A DNA stretch of 64,000 nucleotides from Anastrepha obliqua (taxonomy: Eukaryota; Arthropoda; Insecta; Diptera; Tephritidae): positions 40,522,001 to 40,586,000 of the forward strand of contig NC_072895.1 in assembly GCF_027943255.1 (NCBI RefSeq), read 5' to 3'. Position numbers and translations under genes: made by a program. Positions 1 through 12,400 of this stretch are shown here, one piece after another; within the stretch, counting starts at the first letter, position 1, and each line of letters begins with the position of its first letter. The notes beneath the pieces were generated by a model. The model was not told the origin of the DNA. It made no database searches and saw nothing but the letters and a program-made list of their open reading frames with translations.

Positions 1-341
1 TACATCGAGCTACCTGTGCGGTATGATTACTTTAAAGTTGGTTTTAGTCTTACTTACAATCAAATTCTTAACTAAAATTATTATTTTTTTGTTTTCGTTT
101 TAATTTCAGTAAAAACATAAATAAATACATACATAAATATGCGTATTTTTAGTAGCAACTATCACGAAAAATGCAATTTTTAAATAAAGCAAAACACCAG
201 CTCGTGAAAATTTAACAAATAATAATTAAATGAAACTTTAATTAAGAACGTAAAAACTAAAAAATAAGAAACGAAAAAAGAAGAAGACACTTGAGTTATT
301 ACGCTCGTATCACACCAGCTGCTGGGGCTATTGCAGCGACG
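1..341 (-). other. probable magu 3' UTR / downstream DNA
   Basis: AT-rich sequence immediately 3' of the magu stop codon. No other coding exon, tRNA or repeat was recognised. The mRNA end cannot be placed by reading alone. Confidence 0.45.
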
Positions 342-406
342 TTAATCTTTCAAATACCTCTCAAGTGGATTGGAGCCAGTTAGCTTCTTCGACGTTATGG
401 ATTCGT
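342..406 (-). CDS. magu: magu coding exon 10: C-terminus and stop
   Basis: Twenty codons after a split Asn: ESITSKKLTGSNPLERYLKD followed by TAA at 344-342. Acceptor TTTTTATAG/AC matches the phase-1 donor upstream. The Lys-rich, short tail is typical of the family end. 3' UTR should extend into positions 1-341, where I see no unambiguous polyadenylation signal on this strand. Confidence 0.9.
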
Positions 407-3400
407 CTATAAAAATTCAAATTTTTTGTAAAGAATAAAAAGAAAGTTTGTTAAATATAAATAAACAAATGCAATTCAAATGCATTCTGCTTCAACTTAC
501 TGGCTTCCGTCGAACTCTGCGAAGTCACCTGCTCCTCAATGCGTTCCGTTTGCAGACAATTCAACCACTCGGTGAGCGTTATTTTCTTATCGCTATTAAC
601 ATCACAATACCGTGGCATCTTTTTGCCGCATTTACGTAAAGTCCTAAAAGTTTACCAAAAAATGTGTTAGGTGTCTATAGGTAAGTAAATATTATATTAA
701 AATACGTATAATAATAAAAACTGCTTACTTCGAGCTGGTAACTATTTCCCTAAATGTCTTCCACTCCTTTCGCTCCCAAGCTTTGTTCTTATTCTTATCA
801 AGCCAGACAAAACTCAATGTCGCAATGCGTTCGTCTTCAGAATTCCATTTGGTTGTGTTGGCGCTGTGTAAATGCGAAATGTTATTATTATTTAGAGCAA
901 ATTAAATTTAATGGCACAATCATGGACGATTTGAATTAGAGTGTATATGCGACATAAAATAAGTAAGAAAATATTTACAGCTATATAATTTCGGGCAAAA
1001 TCGAGTTTTATATACCCGACGGTTGAATTTCTTTCTATAATTTCTTTTGAAATCAACTTGTTTGTACAGTGAAACTTCGATATAACGATGTTAATGGGCT
1101 TGCACAAATGCTTCACTTTAATCATAGTACAGGGTGAGCCATGTAAAATTTGCTTTTTGAATCGGCTATAAAAAAAAAATAATCAATATTTTTTCAAACT
1201 TTTTTTTTTATTTTGAAGATTGAACATTATCATTTATGAATGAAAAATAATATCGTTCAAATGACTGCCACGACTGGCTTTACAGTAGGCCATTCGATCA
1301 ACCCAATTTTTAACCACATTTTCGATTATTTGGGCTCCAATTTCATGAATGGCAACTTTAATTTCGTGTTTTAAAGCATCAATCGTCTCTGGATGGTTCG
1401 CATAGCATTTGTCCTTAACGGCTCTCCACAAAAAATAGTCAAACGGACTTAAATCACAGCTCCGAGGCGGCCAATTGATATCGGAATTTCGGCTGATTAT
1501 TCGGTTTTCAAAAACTGTAGCCAAAAGTTCGAGTGTAACTTTGGCAGTGTGACAAGTTGCACCGTCCTGTTGAAATCAAATGTCGTCCATACTCTTCAAT
1601 TTTTGGAAACAACTCGTGGAGCATGTCACGGTAACGCTCGCCATTTACTGTAACGCGGCTCCTCGCTCATTTTCGAAAAAACAATGGCCCGATGATGCCG
1701 CCAGACTTAAAACCGCACCAAACAGTGACTCGTTGTAGATGCATTTACTTCCCTAAAGTAACGTGTGGATTTTTTGAGCCCCAAATCCCACAATTTTGCT
1801 TATTGACTTAGCCACCGATGTGAAAATCAGAAAAGAAGAAGAAGACTCAGCACTTTGGAAATAGGTTTTCAATATTTCCCAATTTTGTTCAAGCATATAG
1901 CGTCCCATTTCGTAAATATCAAACCTTTAAGTAAATTATGAAAACATTTGACATGTCATTTGTGTTACCATTCTAAAAAAAATATATGGTTCAAAAAGCA
2001 AACGCTATATGGCCCACCCTGTATTTATAGAATATCAAAACCACGAAAAATGCAAAATTTTGGAAATGTTGCTTTTGTATTCAGAATTCGCTATGTTGAG
2101 GCTTTTGGATTGACACTTCTCTAAATAGTGGTTTCTGTTAACGGAACTCTAACTGTCAATATACTCCAAACGTCTTTCGAAAATTTCGCAATAACGAGGT
2201 TTATATCGTGGGACTCAGTCAAAATTTTGTTATGTAGAGTTTTTCGTTTTATCTAGGTTCGTTATATCAAGGTTTCACTTTGTATCATATTTAGTATTTA
2301 TTTGCCTATCGGTTTTAAGTAAGTTGTGTGAAGAGTTTGGTATTTTGTGGAAACTAATGCATTAACTTTCTGAGAATCTAAGCACTGAACCCGCACTACT
2401 CAAAGCTACGACGGCCTCTTAATGGACCCTTTATTTAAAAGACTTTCAAATATTAAAAACCACAAAGGGTAGCGCTTTCGGCTAATACGGATAACAACAA
2501 GTAATTCAATCCGAACTTTAGTCTTGGCACATAAAAGTGGGCGTGTTTTTTATCCCATCTCAATAATATTTAAGTAGGATTTAAATGAGGTGAAGCCATA
2601 CTGGTACCTATACACGCATTTACCCAAAAAGGGCGCTGCCAATTTTATTTCATAAATGTTTGGTTCATTATTTCTGTAAGATTTGACTAATGTTGCAGCG
2701 TGCATTATAACGCTTTTTTGTTTTGTTTTGAAAATTTCCCATTTTGAAACCTGCCATGGTTTGCATGGTTATTAACCGATACCGCCCATTTTCAATACCG
2801 CCATACCTTGGACAAAGTTTAATATGTGCTCAGAGTTTCACTGAAATATACTAATTTTTTCTAGAGCTATCGTGCACACGGACGGGCGGACATACTCGAC
2901 TAATCGACTCCTCTCATCATACTGAGCATTTTGGTATATGTAGTGTATTGTATATACAGTCGGACTCCTCTATAACGAAGTCGTTGGGGCCGGCTAATAG
3001 GAGTTATATCGAAGTTTTCGACGTAGTGGCATTAAAAAATATGTATTCTTGGCACACAGGGTAGAATTTTATTTTTATTTTTTATAATAGCTAAAGGTTG
3101 CTAGAAATTATAATCTATATATATAAATGTGAAAATCTGTCCCTATATTCGCTTAAAACTCGCGAACGGGCTCACCTATCCAAACCAAATTTTTAGGCTT
3201 TGTTTGGACTATTCAGTAGATGGTTTGTGTTTTAAAATTTTAAGAATCGGATACCAGGGTCTCGAGAAATAGGCCAAAACGTGAACCCGGGTAACCCTAG
3301 GATGTGTTTGTACAATATGGGTAGCAAATGGGAGCTGTTGATGATTTCTATAGTATAGAGTATTTTTCATACCGTTCCGTGACTAGGGTCTCGAGATATA

Positions 3401-6400
3401 ATCCAAAACGTGGAACCGGGTAACCCTAGGATGTGTTTGAACCGGTACCTTACCTGTATATAGGTGACCACCACAATCAAATTTTAAAAAATTACAGCAA
3501 AGGCTATTGTGACATCTTTAGAAAGTATGTTGAATGAAAAAAATCAACTAATTCAACTGTTTAAACATTTTACGAGTTCTATAAAGAAAACTTAATATGA
3601 AAAATTTCTTGCGATATAAAACAAACATTTTATGTATGGTGGTGCGAAGCCCACTGGGTGATGCTAGTTCTTGATAATGGAGAAAAGTTTAGTGCTCTTT
3701 TGAGTCTCAGTAATTAAATTTAATTTTTGGGTAACTGATAAGCAACTCAGTTTTGCCATAGTCTGATTTCTACGCTCACTTGTCGTCACTTTACTGAAGC
3801 GATAATCTCAATTTGAAGGGCACGTACATATAAAAGCAATTGCAAGCTTCGTTACAGGGAAGTCTTCGCCTAAGGGGAGTTCGTTATTTCCCCACATGCC
3901 GATTATTTCCCCAGTCATTGGCCGGTGATAAATTCGTATCGCTCCCTCAAATGTTTTGGGAACAAACCAGAATACTTCATCGGTTTACAAAATCTCACAG
4001 TATTACGGTGAAATTTCAATACTCTTACCTCGACATAGCAGTAGGTACAATGTCTGTTTTCAAGAATTCTTTGAGATCATTCAAAAATATGGTTTTCCTT
4101 GGCTCGGGACAGCCTTTCATGGAACGTGGTGCTGCATAGATGGCATCGCATTGTGGCCGTTTGTCCTTCACCGATGTGCCGGGTATATTTTTGCCCGTAT
4201 CCTCATGTACACACCAACAATACGGTGTGGAACGATAGCATTGCACGCGCTGGTAACGTCCATCCGGAGTGCATTCGGGCACATAGAACAGTGTGCCGCC
4301 ATGCTAAAACAAAAGAAGTAAAAAATATTACATAGATTTTTCAATTTCACATAGAGCTAGTGTGGAAACTTACTCGTTGCTCCTCTAGCGCTACCTTTTG
4401 ATCAGCCAAGCAATCGGACTCGCTGTCGGATTCGTTGAATTGTATATCGGCTTTTGGTCGTAAGTCTACAAGAATGTCAGGCCCTTTGTTGGAATGAGTT
4501 TTTAATTATAATTTATTGGTTACTTTTGTTAGAGCACCAACAACACTAAGCACTGAGTACATATGTACATACATACATTTATAATAAACGATATGTTAGT
4601 AACTCCAGGATGCTACGAATTGTTTTAAATTTCATGCGTATAAAAGTATTAGAGGACTAAGAAAAGCGGCGGACACAAACTACTGGTGGAAATCGGAATT
4701 GAGGAGAGGGTAATTAAGTTTGGACAGTTACAAAAAGGTTTAGTGATATCTGCACTCTTGTTAAGTTCGTATGATATGTTTGCTGATAATAACGGTACGT
4801 ACAACGAATAGTTGAATTTAACATGCTTAGCGTGTCGCTATCCTCGCTCTCATCGGGATCATAATCTTCTTCTTCATAGTCCAAATGTTGACTACTTTCG
4901 TCATCATCGCCATTGCTTTCACTCTCCAGTTCGTCCAGCGTACTTGAGGGGTGATGTATATTATTGATATTATCATTTCTGTTAATATTATAGTTGTTGT
5001 TGTTGCTGTTTCTATTGCTATATGTATTGTGACTTTGTTGATGATTATTCGAATGAAACTGTTGTTGTGGATGATTATTGAAAGGCGGCGATGTATGACG
5101 ATTATTGCTGTTGTTGTCGTTGTTGTTATTATTGTTTTGCTGCTGTGGTGCATATCCGTGATAGGTGCTGCTGGTGATGCTATTAACGGCATAATTCTTA
5201 TTTTCAGCAGCCGAATGACCTGCATACAAATACGAGTTGGAATTGTATTGGAATATGTAGAATGGCATTTACTTAGACATACATACATACATATGTAATA
5301 GGAAGTCATTTCAATGTAAATAATAATGAAGTATATGTGTTTTCCTATTGTGTTAGTGTTAAATTTTCATTTTTTTGTATGATTTCGGCATGCAAATTTA
5401 ATATACGATGATTGGGTTACTTTTTGTTAATACAAATTCCAATGCCAATTCCAATTACAAATTAAATTTGAAAATATACTCGTAAATATTACTCATACGC
5501 CACGCGTGTACGACTATAAATGCGCCGCAAACTTATTTGCTTTTAAATTATAGTATGACCACCTGAGTCAAAAGCACAGTGGGTCAAAATTCAGAAAGGC
5601 TAACGAAAGTCAAAAGGAGTCTCACAATGTAATAATAAAACAATCTTATGATTAAAGCGAATTATGTAAATAATGAAATAAAGTTGATTGTCATGTAGTT
5701 ATTAGATTCCTGTTATTAAAAAAAAACAGTCGTTGAGGTCAAAATTTTACACCGTTCATGCCAAATATGAAATATAACGCAGCATGGTGCGCGAACATTC
5801 TTGATAACGAACGATCAGGCATATTCTTAGTTGGCAAACCCCTGAGTGTATTTCTGCTATGAAAAGCTCCTCATAAAAAATATCTGCCGTTCAGAGTCGG
5901 CTTGAAACTGTAGGCCCCTCCATTTGTGGAACAACATCAAGACGCACGCTACAAATACGAGGACGAGCTCGACCAAACACCCAAAAAAAAAAGGGTGTAC
6001 GCGCCAATCATATATATGTATATGTATATGTATATATGTTATCAAGGATGATATATTCAATTCGCCTTGATAGATTACCAGGTTAGGCCTTCCACAATGA
6101 TGAAAGCAGAATTCTAGGGATGATAGAATACATGGTTGCGCCTTCCGAATTTGCTGTGTCGTCAGGCTCCATGAACAAACAAACAAAAGAAATGGGAATT
6201 ACTTGTTTGTGAAGGAGAAGAGTAGGTGAAAGCAATGTAAACTAACAGACAAAAGAAATCATATACACACCAAAGGCGTCATATGGATAAGAACGCAGAA
6301 AAACTGTATTTGGTGGCGTTTTATTCAATGGTGATTTTACAATTTTACAAGCAGCTCTTCGTTTCCATTAGTTTGTTTAGTTTAACCGTTTGAGTGCGAT

Positions 6401-9400
6401 TCGTCGATATAGCGACGATAACTAATTACTCCAAATTTGCGGCGCGTCGCTATAGCGACGATTGCATCACTGTGCATTTGGCGTTCGGCTAGGAACGTGT
6501 TGAATATTATTTTGCGATATTTATCAAAAATTTATGTCATATAAAAGTATAAATTAGTTGAGACCGTTAAAAACAATTTTTATTTTTCGTTCAATATCGA
6601 TATTTTGAAAATAAATTGCGCAAATGTGTAGTATGTAGTGTAAAAGGATCTAAAAATCCAAAGCGTTCCCGGCTAATATGCAACATTTGCAAAAAAGGTG
6701 TGCATGGTACATGTGTGGGGAACTACAAATGTGCCAACATTTGAATAATAATGCCGGAACTTGTTGTAAAAAAAAAAGATGATATTAAAAAAATGTAAAT
6801 AAGTTTTTCTTATAATCATAACTAATACTTTAGTCTACAAAATAAAAATAAAATTATTGAAATATGTAATTTTTTGTGTTCTCTATGCTTATATTTGTAA
6901 AGCCATCATATTTCAGTTTTCTTAGACCAAATTTTGCTTCGCAATTTCCGTATGTATTAAAGAAAATCGCTTAGCACTCAAACGGTTAAATGTCACAAAT
7001 CGCAATATTACCAAGCCATTCACTTAATTTTCATAAACATGCAAATTCTCTTCTTTTTGTTTGTTTTATTCGGTTGTTCTATATTGGTAAAGAGCCAGAC
7101 GTCAGATTTGTCAAAATTGCGAAAAATAAATGAACTGCTTTGGAAGATGCCATTTTCAGTATTCAATTTGTCTTGACAGAATTCCGCCCGCTGATTTCAC
7201 ATGCATTCATGCACTCGTCCAAAATATTATAATATCAGTTTTTTCGTAAAAAACCGCTGTCATGAGCTCGGTGACGGCATCCAATCAGCTGATTCTTTCA
7301 AATTGGTCAAGAGCCGGTTAACGGTCTGATATTGGCCACACCTGCTGAATTTTTTTCACCACGCATAAGAACACTAAATTAGGTGGGATTCTTGTACGCA
7401 ATCGAGACCGATGTATGATGCGATAAATGAAGGGATGGTTATTTTTTAGACCCAAACAATTCTTATAAAAGTGAACATAAAGTAATAATATTAGCTGAAA
7501 CGAGTTAGTGAAAAAATCAGTTTAATTTTAACTCAAAGAGTTGTATTTCCTCGTCGTATCTTTTTCGAACTTAGTTGGATAGTCCAATATGTAGGATTGG
7601 GAAGTTCATGAGTTAAATGAATTAAAAAATTTATTCACCCCAATGAAATAATATTGTGTATTTTGCAAAAAATGGTAAATTTAAAAAAAAAAAACCTTGA
7701 AAGCGATTGTTAATTGTCATGTTACAAACCAGACTATGTACCGTTCTACGTATGTTTATGTAGTTTGTGAGTTATTCGCACATGCATACACGTAAATAAG
7801 AATCGCGCTTACGATGGAAGAACGTCATATTCGAAAAAACCAAAACAGACATTAAATGTTTTTTATTTACTGTTTTCCCTTAAGTGATTGTCAATTCAGT
7901 GCGGCTCTCTTTTAAGGAACTAAAATGTCAACAAATATAAACAAACAAATTGAAATGAGAAAGCAATTTCCTCCTTCAGTATTCAATTTTTTCAATTTGA
8001 CATTTTAGTATACTGCGTTAATCAGTGTATTTGTTTTCCTCCATATAAAAAAATTCGAACTTACGTTATATGGAGAAAATGTACAAGAAAAGAAATGGCC
8101 AAAAATTAAAACGATTTTTAAGCTCCTTGAAACTAGCACTTGTCACTGTCATTCAAACTTTTTCAAAATTCAATTCATAAAACTGCCTACTTCAAAATTT
8201 TCTAAAAGTTCTGAATAAAAGTTAAATTTGTGAATTTTTTTTTATTTTATACAAAGTTTGAAACTTGGATTTATATTTTTGTTTATAGTAGAATGAACTA
8301 TATTTTCATAAAAAAATATTAAGATTAAATAAGAAAGAAGCAAACTGCCAAAATTTGTCAAAAAGTTCCTGTGCTATAGTTATTTACAGTCTGTGTCAGA
8401 AAAAAGAATTTGCGATTATTCATGCAGTATAAATGATATAAAGGGTGACGCAAAATTAATCGGGTGGCGCAAAATTAACCATTTAACTTTTTACTGAAAA
8501 CAAAAAAATATTTTGCATGACGGAAATCTTTATTTTGACCCTTACGTGCTCCATTGCTTGTCTGTTTGTATGCTGCAGCTGTCTAGCTCACAAGTGTCAA
8601 ATATGATTGCCGTAGGCCGATATTTGCAAATATTATAAATCTTTCCATAATTGATTAATTTTGCGCCACCTGTTATATCTAAAATTTTTTTTACATGAAA
8701 GTAAGTACAAAACTATGAGTCGTAATTACTCAATAAGCCTTGTAGTCTCCATCATTGTCGAGTATAGCCTGACTTCTTCTTCATGCCTTGAACCAGCTTT
8801 TCTGCGTAGCTCGTCGAGTTGCGCGAGTTGCTTTAAATCATGGACTGGCTTTCCGACAAGATGCGTTTTCATAATTCCCCACACATTTTCAAAGGCGGTG
8901 GTGTCTGGGGACTGAGAGGCTCAGTCCAATACTGTGACGCCATTTTCTTGTTTTGATGTTTCTCAATAAATTTTTCTGAGAGCAGTGGTTTTGATAATGT
9001 CGGACGGTAGGATATGTTCGTCTCCTTTAATTGACGTTCGATGGTGTTAATACTCACATTTATTATCTTTTTAGCGTAGTCACAAAAAAGGGTCCCGCTT
9101 AAAAAGTTGAATGATTACTTTATCCTGCTTTTTTGTCATCACACGGTTCAAGCCGCGCTCGGAAAAGTCATCAAGATTTTCCTACACTTTATACTGCTGA
9201 TTCCACATCACAACAAAATTTTTTAATTTTTTAATCACTTTGCAGTCGCGGTGTGAGATTGTTTCGGCCGTTTCGAAAGCGTGCATAAAAATACCGCCTC
9301 AAACGCTTCGCGTACTTCTCACTCATTTTTGTTTGGTTGCGTTTACGGGAAAGTTTCGAACGACACTAACCTGACGTCGAACGACGCTAAATGGTGTCGT

Positions 9401-12400
9401 AGCCCTTGAGTGCAACTATTACGCAGCAAAAAGCAGAACGAAATGTATCTTGAAGTTACAAGAAAAAAAACCGATTCTTTTCTTCTGAAACAAACTGTAT
9501 ATTCCTTATGAGAGCACTGCCAAATGCAATCACACTTTCAGCATTCAACTTAAATACATTTTGATTCCTATTATTGTTTTTGACTATAATTGAGTTTGAA
9601 TAACATCAAAAGATATTTTTTTGCCATTGTCGCAACAGTATCTTAAAGCAGGTACAATTCGTCACCTTTGAAATCCATTTTCATACGAATTATAAAAAAT
9701 ATGTATTTATCTCTGAGGTATCCATCTGTTTTTGATTCGTATAAAATAACCCACAAAATAGCCAACGTAACCGGAAGTATTTGACTACTGCAAATAAAAA
9801 TTTGTCAGATATTATTATTAGTATTTCTAAGGCCACTTTACACCGATATTGGTAAGTTGTGGTCATGTATCATGCGACAGTTCGGGGATGGATAATATAA
9901 GGTTGTCAGAAAAGTCTTGCGGTATTTCCGCAAGCTTGTCTTTGCAAGCGCGTAGTTCTAGTTGTATTCGTCGCATCGGTTCACGCTAGAGCTTTTTGGA
10001 AAACTCTTTTCACGTGCTAACACGTGCCTGATTAATTGTTGTTTGCTTTTAGTCGTTCGTGAGTTATAGCGTCGCAAACATGGAGCAAAATATGGAGAAA
10101 ATACGGCATATTTTACAGTACTACTACGATAAAGGCAAAAATGCATCTCATGCGGCCAAAAAAATTGTGCAGTTTATGGACCCGATACAGTTTCCATTTC
10201 CACCGCACAACGATGGTTTCAACGTTTTCGTTCTGGTTCAGAGGTGATCGAAGATGCGCCACGGTCCGGAAGGCCTGTCGTCGAAAATTGCGATAAAATC
10301 GCTGAATTAATCGAAAGACACCGGCATAGTAGCAGCCGTAGCATCGGCCAAGAGCTGGGCATGAGTCATCAAACCGTTATAAACCATTTGAAGAAGCTTG
10401 GATTCAAAAAGAAGCTCGATGTATGGGTGCCATACGACTTGACGCAAAAAAACATTTTTGCCCGTATGGATGCATGCGAATCGGTTCTGAATCGCAACAA
10501 AATCGACCCGTTTTTGAAGCGGATGGTGACTGGCGATGAAAAGTGGGTCACTTACGACAACGTGAAGCGCAAACGGTGGTGGTCGAAAAGCGGTGAAGCT
10601 GCCCAGACGGTGGCCAAGCCTGGATTGACGGCCAGGAAGGTTCTTCTGTGTGTTTGGTGGGATTGGCAGGGAATCATCCACTATGAGCTGCTCCCCTATG
10701 GCCAAACGCTCAATTCGGACCTGTACTGCCAACAACTTGACCGCTTGAATGCAGCACTCATGCAGAAGAGGCCATCTTTGATCAACAGAGGCCGTTGTCA
10801 TCAGGACAACGCCAGGCCACACACATCTTTGGTGGCGCGCCAGAAGCTGCGGGAGCTCGGATGGGAGGTTCTTTTGCATCCACCGTATAGTCCGGATCTC
10901 GCACCAAGTGATTACCACCTATTTCTGTCCATGGCGAACGAGCTTGGTAGTCGGAAGTTGTCCTCAAGAGAGTCCTGTGAAAATTGGCTCTCCGAGTTTT
11001 TTGACAATAGGGAAGCGAGCTTCTATAAGAGGGGCATTATGAAGTTGGAATCTCGTTGGGAACTCGTCATCGAACAAAACGGCGCATATTTGACTTAAAT
11101 CGCATTATTATAACCAATTTTATGAACAATTGAAAATTCAATAAAAATACCGCAAGACTTTTTTGACAACCTTAGATTATCTTCATTTCTACAATACCGT
11201 CTTTTTTAGCGCAACTAGGATTTCGTGTATTTGTTGCTGGGTTCAACTGTCATTGTCGTTTAGTGCACAGATGTTTGGTTGAGAAGAGTATTGTTCCCAG
11301 CCTCATTCTGAGAAGTGTTATGCAGTCCTGCCGAGAAACACCGCAATGAATTCGAGACCTCAATTCCAACACCTCAATTTATTTTCTCAGTGTGAATACG
11401 TCTGGGTAGCAAGATGTGATTAGTGAATCGAAGCATGAGAGAGTGAATTCATCACATAAGAAAATTACTTAAAAAGGGAGAGTTTTACATTTTCGATACT
11501 GTTAGGATTTAAAAAAAAATATCGCATGATGTTACATTACTTCGAATATTCTTGTTTTTTTTTTTAATTTTTAAGCCCGAATATCTCGATTATATAAATT
11601 ATATAACGCGCTGGGTCTAATCAGAGATTCTCTTCAGATTTGGCTTCAACGGGTCAAGAACATTGGGTAAATTGTAGTCTAGTTCTTGCTTCTAGAAGTC
11701 AATTAAGTCAATAAAATTTTGTCAGCCTTTGTAATTTACACAGCACATCGTAAGAACTGGCAGTCATTTATGCATACTGATAAAAAAAAAAACGAATATT
11801 ACCCTCTTCCAGCAAGCGAGCGATAGAAGAAAAATTGAATGTTCGTGTTAGTCCAAATTACCCAACCAGAGGACCCAAAACGTGTACTTACGATTTATTT
11901 CATCTTTCGAAAAGCAATTATTCCATTCGGTCAGTGTCAGTCGATCGTCATCATCCAAATCGCAGAATTTGCCAAAAGCACGTCCACAACGTCTCGGTTT
12001 CACCGCCTGTGCAGAGAATTTATAATTAAATGACATGTACAGCTAAAGAGATACTGCAATTATTCCTCAACATACTGCCACACAAACGCATACATACACA
12101 TGCACTTGTATATATGTATGTCACCCACAATAGCAAATTCATTCGAAACGTCATTAACAACTTACCCGCTTTACAAGCTTCTTTAGTTCACGGAATTCAT
12201 TTTTGTCCAGCATTTGATTTGCATTCGCATCCAAGTACGTAAATTTCCAATCGATCACCGACTTATCATTTGGTGTAGCCAAACCCTCCTCGCCGCCAAT
12301 CGCTGCAGCATTGGCTGACAGGCCGCGTTTCTGTTGTCCAGCTCGCATGTATTCACTTTGGAAGACTTTGATGAGATTGGCATTGAAGGTGGCACGATCG

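Noticed and set aside
4714..5309. Overlapping open frames on both strands around the Asn-rich region as separate genes
   Set aside because: They are shadows of repeated AAC/AAT/CAG codons. Only one minus frame has the splice sites and phase of magu.
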